Source: Glossina fuscipes (lineage: Eukaryota; Arthropoda; Insecta; Diptera; Glossinidae). Taken from it: a stretch of 64,000 nucleotides of DNA. How positions within the stretch are numbered: position 1 is the stretch's first letter; each line of letters starts with the position of its first letter. The notes under the pieces were generated by a model. It saw only the letters and a list, made by a program, of their open reading frames with translations. It was not told the DNA's origin and searched no databases. Positions 1 to 9,856 of the stretch are shown here, one piece after another. The DNA lies in assembly GCF_014805625.2 (NCBI RefSeq), contig NW_023998415.1, positions 39,888,890 through 39,952,889 of the forward strand, written 5' to 3'. The position numbers and the translations under genes are program-made.

Positions 1-533
1 TGTTCGTTATCAACTTCAAATTTAGTAAAGTTTAGTTAGAAGTTTCCGCACACATTAAATTATTTAATTATTAAATTTGGGCCAAATTGGTTAGAGTAGA
101 AGGTGACATTGGAGCAGAAGCTGAACGCAACTTCGTTTTTCTTTGTGAGTTTTTGCTCATTACTCAGAAATTATAAAAGTTTACTTTACGAAACACTTTA
201 CTTTTCACATGCAAAACTAAAACTCCCTCACAAACTTACAAATGATTAATTTTTTTTTTTCACTTTTTTTGAAGTTTTATGCTTGTTTATCATAAAGCAA
301 ACAAGACAGAATGTTTCAAAATATTTTGTACGTTCCTCAAATGAAGATATATTATCTGTCTAAAGATGGGTTAGTTTTAAAATGAATATGGTAGACACCG
401 CGACCTGGTGGATTAATTTTTTCTTAAGCGATTTGGGTATCAAACAAAAGAACTTGGAGAGTAGAATGCGAAGACCATAGTGGCGGGTATGCCAGACTGG
501 GCCCCCGCCGAATATAACTTTCTTACTTGTTTT
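1..533 (+). repeat. Dispersed fly repeat, 3' end
   Basis: The block ends in CTTTCTTACTTGTTTT at about 519-533, preceded by a GC-rich stretch (about 481-510, 'TGGCGGGTATGCC', 'GCCCCCGCCG') and by 'GATTTGGGTATCAAA' near 430. The same terminal motif recurs at about 9.85 and 36.63 kb and, inverted, at 45.5 kb. I read it as the terminus of a high-copy non-autonomous element of a type I recall from calyptrate fly genomes. The left boundary is not visible and may lie outside the window. No coding capacity is seen. Confidence 0.5.
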
Positions 534-2855
534 GTCTTAAAGTTGAAGACGATGCTTCGCAGAACTTATGATAATCGATTAGGCAGAAAGATTAAGTTAT
601 AAATATCATTCAGGTGGTTACAAAGCACTTCAAATGGTTTAATGAATCTGGCGTAATTAAATCTGAGTATTGCCTAAGCCTTATTGAAGCACGGACAAGA
701 AAACTGAATCTTTTTACATTTAATAAACCTGACAAACCAACAACAACATTTATGAACTATACCAAGAAGAATATGTTTACGATAAACCTAAGTTGCCTTA
801 GCGGTTAAGACTATTAGTTAAAATCTGATTTCGTACCGTAGCGTTGAACACGTGCGTCCTAACACAGACACCAAAATGACAAAATGTCCCATTTTGTGGA
901 CAATTCCAACTGTTTGCTATCAATAACAGTAGTGACCGTGTTAATTACCAGCCATTTAACTGCTTCCACTTTCTTACTCATTCTCATTATTTGTGTGGGC
1001 AAAAACTTTGTTAATAAGCTCTTAATCAACGTTTATCGATATTGTTCTTATCTGTATTTATTTTTACGAATACTTCATCCAAAGCCAACGAAGGGATTGT
1101 TTTTCAAATTTTTTTGCCTACGTGTTGCACATATTACCTTCGGTTTTTACAATGACTTCCATGCAAACAGATGAGACTACCATCTGTTAGCAAATATGAA
1201 ACTACACCACATAATGATTTTGTTACGGCTTTACAAAGGAAATATGAAGAAATTTTTTGTTATTAAACAAAGTTATATTGCACGAATGATTTATCTTTAT
1301 CTAATTTACTTATTATTTATATATTTATTATTATTATGATTACTATAATTAATTTACCCAAATAATAAAGGCTTAAAAGCATTATATAGTGTTCCTCTCT
1401 CATCCTCTCTGATAACCGTAAAAACAGAGATGTTAAACTACTCAAAGCAGTCCAATAAAAACACATCCACTAGTATGTTAAGAATGACGCATGACCTCCA
1501 CAGCTATGTTAATAGCCGTCACATGCAGGTGAAAAACGGCATAAAGCTACTACATTGAATAAACATTCAATAAAACGCAGTCAAAAATTACAAACGGCAT
1601 GTAGTGAGATATGTTTTTGTTTTCATTTCAACTTATGTATTATATAACTTAAGTATCTTTACAATTAAAATTATTATCAAATTAAGACTCTCTCGTTTGC
1701 TAGTTTCTATTTCTCATTTGTTATTAATAACTTAACTAGTGCAGTGCACCGACAATCTGAAATTAACGGCTTTATTGAAAAACCTACATTTGAATCCACG
1801 ATTATCAAAGTTATTAGTCGAGATACTACTCGGCCACTCAGGCGGATATTTATATATATTTAATATATTACTTCAAAGCAGGAGCATACATAATTTTGTG
1901 CTCTTAAATGAATACGTGCGATGGTATAAATATAAATGTGTATGTACGCATATAACCAAGCAGTAGGCAATTAAAGTTTTAAAATGTTCATGCGTTTTGC
2001 AATTAGTTTGGCCTTTTCGTGTAGTTTTTTAATAAATCAGAGAGAAGAATTTGATAGCTACAAACATATGTAAATGAAAATTTGCACCTTGTTTTCGCTC
2101 TTCTTTTCAACATGAACTATGGCAACGAAAATGATACGAAAGCCTTCCATGAAAGAAACCAAAACATTTATCAATTATGGGCTTCGCCGTTAATTAAAGT
2201 ATAAGTAATTACCCTTTGCGTTTATTTACGCAATTATACAGAATTCTGTATAGAATTGGTTTTATGCTGGCAGTTCCATATGGAACGCGATGAAAACACC
2301 ATTAATTTTTAAACTCTTATAAAAATTGCTTTAAAAACTCTAAAAGTTTATAATGATATAACATGACTACTAACGTAGTGCAGCTCTGTCAGTATCAATG
2401 TCTATTGAATAGATTGAGAAGTAAACAAATGATCGCAAAGGTTTCGCTAATTTCCTTCTTTTGAACACTTAGTAAGTACCATTGTTACTTAACCCCTGGA
2501 GAGAATGATAATACACTAAAGTTTAAGGGTATTTTTCGATCTGTAAGCTATTTCTCTTATTTGTATCGATTTGCAATGGGACGTGCTTTTGTAGATTATT
2601 AGTTATGGTAATACTTTGATTTAATTTAAAAGAATGTAAAGCAAAGCGTCTGTTTTCATATAAAAACATGTACATTTCATATTGTTTTTTAGTGTAAATA
2701 AACATATGCGTCACCCTTTGTGTCTTTTCATATAAATAATATTTCCTTAATATTATGTATGACTGAGTCACGCTGTTAAAAACAGACTACCCTCCGCTTA
2801 CTAATTTTACACTAAATAACGTTGCAACAGCTAAAAGCCCTGGAGAAAAAACCTA
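534..2855. other. Non-coding stretch, no gene recognised
   Basis: AT-rich DNA with short open frames only (614-808 and 884-1174 on the + strand are the longest). None has a recognisable domain, and their composition matches the surrounding DNA. No RNA gene or clear repeat was recognised. Confidence 0.5.
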
Positions 2856-2897
2856 AAAACGAATCAATGTTTATACAATTCATTCCATTCAACAATA

Positions 2898-3086
2898 CAG
2901 CATTTTGCTAAAAGCTATACAGAGATCTTGTTAGTGTTTGGAGGCAGTGACCTCCGAAAATCAATACAGGCTTTATTTATGTTTTTGAAAAATAAATACT
3001 ACGCTAAGTTTTGTGAAAACGAGGACAAAGCATCTCGCTTTATAATGAATATCAGCAGATTTCTTTTTCCGCCAAAAAAAACTAAG
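2898..3086 (+). pseudogene. DEAD-box domain-2-like exon relic, Gemin3-related
   Basis: An open frame runs from about 2856 and ends at a good donor, AAG|GTAAGT, at 3086/3087. It encodes LLVFGGSDLRKS followed by a helical stretch and SRFLFPPKKTK. The start resembles helicase motif IV of the intact neighbour (LIFAGSQSRADS) and the spacing to the following basic/aromatic segment is similar. No Walker A, DEAD or SAT motif is found upstream, so an active helicase is not possible from what is here. Taken alone the match is weak. It gains support because the next piece, at 3353-3484, matches Gemin3 clearly and lies in the same orientation. It could also be chance similarity. Confidence 0.33.
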
Positions 3087-3352
3087 GTAAGTACAGGAGG
3101 CATTGTTTACTTATTTATTGTGCATTGTTTAACAAAATTTTCCCTATCTTTGATACATTTAAACTTTTTTGTTTTAGAGCTTTTCCTTTTTTCTTATAAA
3201 TGCAACTCTGAACATTCAATACCAAGGCTAATATGTTCGACGTGATAAGTATTTTACTTTCGTCCTATTTTAAGGAAAGGACCATAAATTTTCATAGTTG
3301 AGAAATTTTGCTAAAGAAAATTTTGAGAAAATTCCAAAATAATTTTGTCAAA

Positions 3353-3484
3353 ATGGAAAGAAAAGGTATTACCCGACAGTTGGACAAAAATTCAATAAAG
3401 AGCAAAGCTAATAAAATTAATATTGACTTATACAATAATGATAATGCGCGAGAGATCTTAATCGGTGAGCAGAGCAGCACAGGG
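3353..3484 (+). pseudogene. Gemin3-derived exon relic (copy of the end of exon 2)
   Basis: This open segment begins at an ATG and reads MERKGITRQLDK, then KINIDLYNN, then EILIGEQSSTG, and stops at a donor GGG|GTAATA. The intact gene has RKAAIPTLMEF, KLNIDLYDN and EVLNGEQSNTG immediately before its second intron, with donor GGG|GTAAGG at exactly the same codon and in phase 0. Shared sequence plus shared splice position make common descent likely. The residues differ throughout, so this is an old duplicate rather than an assembly repeat. With the helicase motifs missing upstream it looks like a decayed partial copy, although a short transcribed paralog cannot be excluded. Confidence 0.6.
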
Positions 3485-3527
3485 GTAATAAATGCTAAAA
3501 GCGAATATATTAAATTTTTTTTTTAAA

Positions 3528-3708
3528 GCAGCATTTTTGAAAGTTGGCTACCAACAATAAATCTGGATATGGCATGGCTTTACCTCATCGAAAATTGAAC
3601 AACTTTTTTATCTATCAATCAGATATTGCTTACCCTGCTAACCAGGCTTTTTATGGAGAATTCCCTACTTTTCAAGAAGTTTACTCAGATCCGGAGAAAA
3701 GTGATTAA
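3528..3708 (+). pseudogene. Possible last exon of the Gemin3-like relic
   Basis: After a T-rich tract and AG at about 3527, the phase-0 frame meets TGA almost at once, then stays open from KLATNNKSGYG to a stop at 3706-3708 (last residues SDPEKSD). KLAT loosely recalls KLAKL at the same relative place in exon 3 of the intact gene. The early in-frame TGA argues for decay. Weakly supported. Confidence 0.2.
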
Positions 3709-4335
3709 AAGTTTTCGGCTTCGGAAACAGTTGTGTTTAACTGGCTTCGACGTTAAGGGACATCGTAATATATATCATTAAAAACTATACAATTTAATTT
3801 ATTTTTACTAATCAGGTTTTCATTCAATTCATTAGCGACTTCTTTTTTTTAAATTTAAAAAAATTAGTACGGCCGTTTAAATTAAATTATTTTAGAGTCA
3901 TCCTGTAAGAGCTTTTTTCTCTATTAGATTTTGCTAAAGAAAAATAAGCAAATTTGGCCGCATTGCATATGAAATAGCGATTAATGAATTTTCCAAATTT
4001 TGTTACCGTGTTACCAACCTATAATTTTAAAGTTTAGCTGTCCCTTGAATTACGCGTCTAAAGTAAAAGAAAAGAAATTTTACATGTAAAGGGGAAATGA
4101 ATCCTAAAAGTCATATAATAAATTCCTGTTACCGTTAAAAAGCATATAAGGAAATGTAAGATATTCCAACAAACATTGGAGACTTTCTGTATTCATAGAA
4201 ACGCTACTTTTGGTTTCTGAGCTTTTTCATTAGTGCGGTGGATAATCGTCAACACTGGTTATTGTGCAGCATGAAAAAATTTCTTAAGTTTACCAAGGTT
4301 TATTAAACAAAAATTTAAGGAAAATTTGTGATAAA
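3709..4335 (+). promoter_or_regulatory. 5' flank of Gemin3
   Basis: About 630 bp separate the upstream relic from the Gemin3 start codon, so promoter and 5' UTR should lie here. No TATA box, initiator or DRE could be assigned with confidence. A short upstream frame (ATG at 4271, stop at 4304-4306, 11 codons) would sit 29 nt before the Gemin3 start if transcription begins upstream of it. The real start has a good insect context, GATAAAATGGG. Confidence 0.3.
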
Positions 4336-7300
4336 ATGGGTGAAAATACCGTTGCCCATGTATTAGATAGCAAGTTGAGAACAGAGGATGTCCGTCTTAA
4401 GAAATCGGCGCCATTCAGTAAAATGATGTTAAATGAACCGGTGCGCAAAGGTTTATACGCCGCCGGCTTCATATATCCTACAATAATTCAGTCAGCCGCC
4501 ATTCCAATTGGAAAATCAGGCATGGGTAAGTATGTCGGAGTGTAGTGTTCTAACGAAAGTAAAATTTTAAATGTCTTTACAATTCAGATATACTAGTTCA
4601 GTCAAAGTCAGGTACTGGTAAGACTATGATCTTCTGCTGTATTATCTTGGAAGCGTACAAACCCGACATCCCTGAACCGCAGTCGTTAGTGGTTGCTCCT
4701 ACACGAGAGATAGCTGTGCAAATTGAAGATGTTCTGAATAGAATTGGTAAATACGCTCAAGGTTTCCGTTCTGTTTGTGTTATAGGCGGTCTGGATGCTG
4801 CCGAGGATCGTAGACGCTTGCAAGGTGCCAGAGCCATTGTCGGCACACCGGGTCGCTTATTGCATCTAATACAGAATGAAGTCTTGAACACGTCGCAAAT
4901 AAAGATACTGGTCTTAGATGAGGCGGACAAAATGTATACACATTCATTTCGTCAGAATTTACAGCGCATACAAAAAGCGCTGCCTGCACGCCAGCAAACA
5001 ATTGCTTGCAGTGCCACATTCTGTGATAATCTTGATCAGGAAGTGGCTAACATTATGCGTAATCCTTTGCTCATATCAACTGAAAATCGCGCAACTCTTT
5101 TGGTGGGCGTCAAACAGTTCGTTTACGAATTACCGGAATTTAAAACTAGCATCTTAGAAATGGAAGCCAAATTAGATGGTTTGCGTTACATATTCGGTTG
5201 CGTAGCTTTTAAGCAATGCTTAATTTTTGCTGGTTCTCAGTCGAGAGCTGATTCATATCGCAACTATTTGGAAAAGGATGGATGGCCTTGCGAGTTGATA
5301 TCTGGTTCCCAAGATCAAAAGACTCGCTTAGAGAAGTTCCGTAAATTTCGTGAATTTAAGACACGAATTTTATTAGCAACAGATCTTATGTCACGGGGTG
5401 TAGATTCCGAGTATGTTAATTTAGTAATAAACATGGAGTTGCCGCAAGATGTGATAACTTATTTGCATAGAATTGGGAGAGCTGGACGTTTTGGTTCCCA
5501 TGGTCTGGCAATAAGTTTTATATCCTCTGAGAAAGACGTACAATTATTTCGAAAATTAACTGGACAAGTAGGTAGCGGTATGAAGGTCTTGATATTTCCT
5601 TCAAAACAAACCGACTCTGATAAAAAACCAAAAAAAGAGGTTAGGGATCTTTGGGACTTTTCTAAAAACGAAGACGAAGCAAACTACTATGGAGTATTCA
5701 ATACGGAACCGAAAAATGTAGCACCTTTGGCTGTTCAGGACACGGTATCGTTGTCAAGCGGAAATTCTGAAAATAAAGAAAATCAGAGCCTGGCCATGAA
5801 TATCGCCAGCAATCAATCATCAATTGATACCAACACCTTTCGCATTGATTCGAAGGACAGTGCTTTGAATGTTAATGACTTGGCTGGCGTTGAACTGGAG
5901 CAAAAGCAACCACAATTACATGTGGCACAATCACAATCACATCACAGTTCCTCTCAATATTTGGCGTCTTCAAACACGATAGATGATGCCAGCAGCATAG
6001 CTGCCGATAGTTTACGCAGCAGTCAACAGGACATTTCGCGATATCAATCGATTCTAATGAGAAAAGCAGCCATACCTACTTTGATGGAATTTCTAGTCGA
6101 CCATGATTCCTTAAAACAAGATGACTCGAAAAATAAAGAAGAAACTCGACCTCATAAGTTGAATATTGATTTGTATGATAACTACACGAAGGAAGTCTTA
6201 AATGGTGAACAGAGTAACACGGGGGTAAGGAAGGTTCTGGTTGAATTAAATATCTTAAAAGAATGAAGACTTCTTTCTTACAGTCTGTTAGTACTACGAT
6301 GGATGATCCAGTTTTATCTTCGCAGAAATTGGCCAAATTAAAAACGTTACTAATCGATAAGCCGACACTTTCTGAATCGGCTCCTCATATTCCGCCAGTG
6401 GACTTTTATACTGACTTTGTCAATTTTCAAGAAGGTGATTCGTCTTCGGAAGAAATCGACAAAAATACTTTTATCCTTTCCGTCACTACTCCATCCAATG
6501 CTCAGGAGTCGTTGGAAGAATTACAATACACATCAGCCGAGACTATAGAATCAAGCACAACGTCGTCAGCTAAACCAGAGGTGAAGCACTTCCCATCTCC
6601 AGCTCATAATCAACCGTCCAAGAACTTGAGCATCAACACCCCAAATCTAGTAATGCCAACAGGAAATCAACCACTGAAGCTATCCATAAATAAAATTGGT
6701 CAGGTAAAGGCATCCTTGCTTATGCTGATGCGCGTGGTGTCCGAAAGTCCGATTAGATAAAAAGCTAAAGGCATTTTTCTTAGTTATTTTAATGCAGCTC
6801 GGCTTGCAGATAACTTTAGGAATAATGGCTGTTGTCACTGGAAAAAGAAAATCTATGTATATTTGTTGGATAGATTGACATAACATAAAATTACCAATTT
6901 TGTTTTTTTTTTTTTTATTTTCCAATTCATAGAAACAAAATTTAAATTATTCTTACAGATTGAAATTACGTCAATAATTGCACACGACAAGAGTTTATTA
7001 AATTCTGAAGAAAATAGTGTGACCGCACCATCTCACCAGCAAATTCCTGGTGAAAGTGATTCACATGTTTCGCCTACGAATACCGAATCTAACGGTAATA
7101 GTAGTGCAGCTCAAGACCAGCCTTGCAAGAACTTGAATACTAACGAATCTAATATAGTAATGTCAACGGGAATTCAACAACCGATGTTACCGATAAATAA
7201 AATTGCACAGGTAAAGGCACCTTTGCTTATGCCGATGTATTTGTCCGACCGTCTGGTTAGATAAAATGATAATGAAATTTTGTTCAGTTACCTAAACGAA

Positions 7301-8093
7301 GTTTGAGAGAGTCAATGTACATTTGCTGGATATAGGACGTGATATGATAAAATTAACATATTTTTCTATTTTCAAATTGCAATACATCGAAACAAAACTT
7401 AACCTACCTTTGCAGATTGAAATTCCACCCATAATTCCACACAACAACAGTTTATTAAATTCTGAAGAAAATAGTGTGACCGTACCGTCTCACCAGCAAA
7501 TGTCTGCTGAAAATGATTTCAATAGCGAACGTAGTGGTGGTAGTAGTGGTTTCGAAGAGAGAACTAGCGCTTCGAAGTCCTCCGATGAAGGAACTTCAGA
7601 AGCCAAGTGTGCGTTTATACAGCAGCAACAGCAGCAGCAGCAGCAAGAGGAACAACTCGTATCCGAATATGATAGTAGTTCAGACATTGAATCAAGTGAA
7701 TCGAAAGACTATGAACACGATCGTGCAGATGCTTGCGAACAGGATGATAACAGTGGCAGTAGCAGTGAACATTATTTCAATACCGATAATGAAGACGAAG
7801 AAGAGTATGAGGAGGAAGAAGATGTAAACGATATTGGAGAAGAGTTAGAGGCAGAGCTAGAAGAGGATCCGGAAAACAATCAGAATACGTCTGCGAGCTA
7901 TAACCGTACATCATCCGCTAACGCCACTACATTTTCCAATGAGAGTTCAGACAGTTCTGAGCAAAGCTATAATGAGTCTTATCAGGAAGCCTACAATCGC
8001 TGGGTAGATTTGTATTTGAATCAAATGACTCTTATACAAGATTATGTAAAATTTGTCACTTATATTAAAGATCATAAAGAGTTCCCCGGCTAA
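4336..8093 (+). CDS. Gem3: Gemin3 DEAD-box RNA helicase (SMN complex), five exons
   Basis: Exons 4336-4525, 4588-6224, 6284-6703, 6959-7210 and 7416-8093 give 1058 codons; I recall Drosophila Gem3 as just over 1000 residues. All introns are GT-AG, the first splitting Asp64 and the rest phase 0. Visible motifs: Q motif around F27 and P48-Q52, Walker A SKSGTGKT 69-76, PTREIA 101-106, TPGR 150-153, DEAD 174-177, SAT 205-207, LIFAGS 275-280, ATDLMSRGVD 327-336, HRIGRAGRFG 357-366. All catalytic residues are intact. The tail (about 400-1058) is low-complexity, Ser/Asn-rich, then polyQ and acidic. Gemin3 belongs to the SMN-Gemins complex that loads Sm proteins onto snRNAs in the cytoplasm. The family is identified by the core and by architecture: an N-terminal helicase with a long divergent tail. 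Oddity: exon 4 arose by tandem duplication. The introns are small (62, 59, 255, 205 bp). Confidence 0.93.
6600..7505 (+). repeat. Tandem exon-intron duplication inside Gemin3
   Basis: The end of exon 3 (NQPSKNLSIN, VMPTGNQP, INKIGQ) is repeated at the end of exon 4 (DQPCKNLNTN, VMSTGIQQP, INKIAQ). The start of exon 4 (IEITSIIAH, SLLNSEENSVTAPSHQQ) is repeated at the start of exon 5 (IEIPPIIPH, SLLNSEENSVTVPSHQQ). The introns between them also align: both open GTAAAGGCA and share CTTTGCTTATGC-like text, a TTTGTTGGAT/TTTGCTGGAT segment, and CATAGAAACAAAA / CATCGAAACAAAA before the acceptor. The unit is about 460-510 bp, inserted head to tail and kept in frame because both junctions are phase 0. 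Confidence 0.85.
7620..7655 (+). repeat. CAG/CAA tract encoding polyglutamine in Gemin3
   Basis: A run of CAG with interspersed CAA codons, encoding nine Gln followed by EEQ, lies in the disordered tail just ahead of the acidic segment (about 7790-7875, mostly Glu and Asp). Such tracts vary in length between strains. Confidence 0.8.
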
Positions 8094-8570
8094 ATTCCAC
8101 TAAAATGTCCGACAAAGTATTATGTTATCAAAAGAAAAAATATGTACAAATTTGATTGAATTTATTATGAATAATTTTAATGAATTCCTTACTTTTCAGT
8201 TTAATTATTATTTTTTATTGTGAAATTTAATGAATTGCTTTAGTTTCGCTATGAATTACTTTAATTTTACGCTTAATAATATATAACTATAGTGTTCATT
8301 TAGTTCCGTTATTAAAAATGAGTTGGATGTTTATCAGAATATTTTCTAGTGTGTCTTTATTTGCTTCGAGAATATGTCGTCGTTTCTCTTTTCATTTATT
8401 AACGAAACTGTTCGGGACGCTTCAGCAAAAAAGAATCCAATTTTTAAAAAAAAAAAAAGCACTCAAAGAGGAGTTACTTTTCGACTATCAACAAAATATC
8501 TGCAACAAATCCTACAAAGTTTATTCATTTTCACATTATTCGAAAAAAGAAATCTTCTTTTCTTCATAGC
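8094..8570 (+). other. Gemin3 3' flank, poly(A) region
   Basis: AT-rich, non-coding. No perfect AATAAA was found close to the stop codon. ATTAAA at 8311-8316 is a possible poly(A) signal, giving a 3' UTR of about 220-240 nt. A poly-A run is present at about 8448-8457. Confidence 0.3.
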
Positions 8571-8574
8571 TGGG

Positions 8575-8990
8575 AAACACCCATATAAGTCGGCGAGTAG
8601 GCAAGTTTCACGGTTAATAAACAACTATTTGCGGGTTCAATCCCACGGCGGTACACTTTACTTTGGTCATAGCTATAGTGAGTGGCTCAGTCAGTCAAGG
8701 CATAACACTTATCGATTTGGTATATATCCACTAGGATGTGATCACCACCTCCCTACTTTCTTTCTTTCCTTGCCTTTCGTTACTTTTTTCTGACGCGAAT
8801 AGGTCATAGGCATTCTCACATAAACGACGACAACTAAATGTAGAATAAGTTCTTGGAATTTGATTATAAAAAGCCGCGTTTCGCCATTGAAAGTATGGTG
8901 ATACACCTCTCATGAATTGCTCCATCAACTGCCCTCCGCTCCCACCACTTGTGGTGCAAGGCATATTAAAGCATATTAGTGCGGTCGTAT
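8575..8990 (+). repeat. tRNA-derived SINE-like block with two A boxes
   Basis: A perfect pol III B box, GGTTCAATCCC, lies at 8634-8644. An A-box match, TCGGCGAGTAGG, starts 44 bp before it at 8590-8601, the spacing of a tRNA-type promoter. A second, better A box, TGGCTCAGTCAG, lies at 8683-8694, followed by only a degenerate B box (GGTATATATCC, 8719-8729). The T-stem does not close properly, so this is not a functional tRNA. The GC-richer downstream part (to about 8990, 'CCCTCCGCTCCCACC') has no tRNA character and could be the SINE body. Dimeric tRNA-like SINEs are known in Diptera; the family here is not identified. Confidence 0.5.
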
Positions 8991-8999
8991 GAAACATGC

Positions 9000-9856
9000 A
9001 GAGGGGCTTAAGATAGACCCACCTTTTATGTTACCGATCGATTCAGAATCATAATTTAGGTCTGACTGTCCGTCTCATGTCTGTCCACGTAATATTGTGT
9101 TTAAGCTACAGGTCGCAATTTTTGAGATATTTTGATGAAATTTGGTCCAGTGATGTCTTTTGACCCAACGACGAACGCTATTGAAAATGGATCTGACCGA
9201 TTTACTTTTTCGACCACCTCGCATATTGTGAAAAATCGTTACATGGAAAAAAATTGTAATTTTCAAAATTTTTCATCAAAAGTGACTAAGTTGTAGTATT
9301 TCATCTTTCTAAGTTGGTACGAAAACTTTGCATCGGCTGTGGCAATTTGTGAAACCGCTCCCATATAGTGAAAAGTGAAGTTTGTAAAATGTAATTTTCA
9401 ATTCTTGATGATGAAAATTATATCATAATAGTGCTTTAACATAAAAAAATTAACTGTGCCATATTTGGACCATCTCGGTTTATGTTTTGCATCATAGCCT
9501 AATAAGGATTTTCATGAAAATTGAACCTTTGTAGAGCAGAAAAGTTTAAGTTTTAATATGCGATGATGGAAATTGATCCATAATATTATAATAATTTCAT
9601 ACAAACGTGAATTCTACAAAATTTGGATCGTCTTCCCCTATTTTTGGATCGTGCGCATTGTAAGGATTAAACTTGTACTACATTAGGTTGCGTTTTAGGC
9701 CCGCTTCCCCATAAACGGGCAGATGAAAAATACGCCTTTATATGGAAAGAAGATATAATTTTCGTGTTCCATAATAAAAATAAGACCTATGCTAGACAAT
9801 GTGGTGTAGTGTATTTAATGGTCAGTCTTGTCCGACTATAATGTTCTTACTTGTTT
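9000..9856 (+). repeat. Dispersed fly repeat, long copy
   Basis: The copy begins near 'GATCGATTCAGAATC' followed by 'GACTGTCCGTCTCATG' (about 9040-9080). It contains repeated 'ATATTTTGATGAAATTTGG' type text, 'GTTTTAGGCCCGCTTCCCC' (about 9690), and ends 'TCTTGTCCGACTATAATG' plus TTCTTACTTGTTTTT at about 9844-9857. The reverse complement of 45509-46100 shows the same order of landmarks. No transposase frame is present, so it is non-autonomous or decayed. Confidence 0.6.

Noticed and set aside
614..808. Candidate exon after a TCATTCAG acceptor-like site
   Set aside because: No similarity recognised, no matching donor, no neighbouring exons.
7490..7687. Minus-strand and alternative-frame ORFs over Gemin3 exon 5
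   Set aside because: Shadows of the polyQ tract and of the real exon.
8631..8649. Genuine tRNA gene around the GGTTCAATCCC box
   Set aside because: The T-stem pairs only two or three bases and no acceptor stem closes; better read as a SINE promoter.
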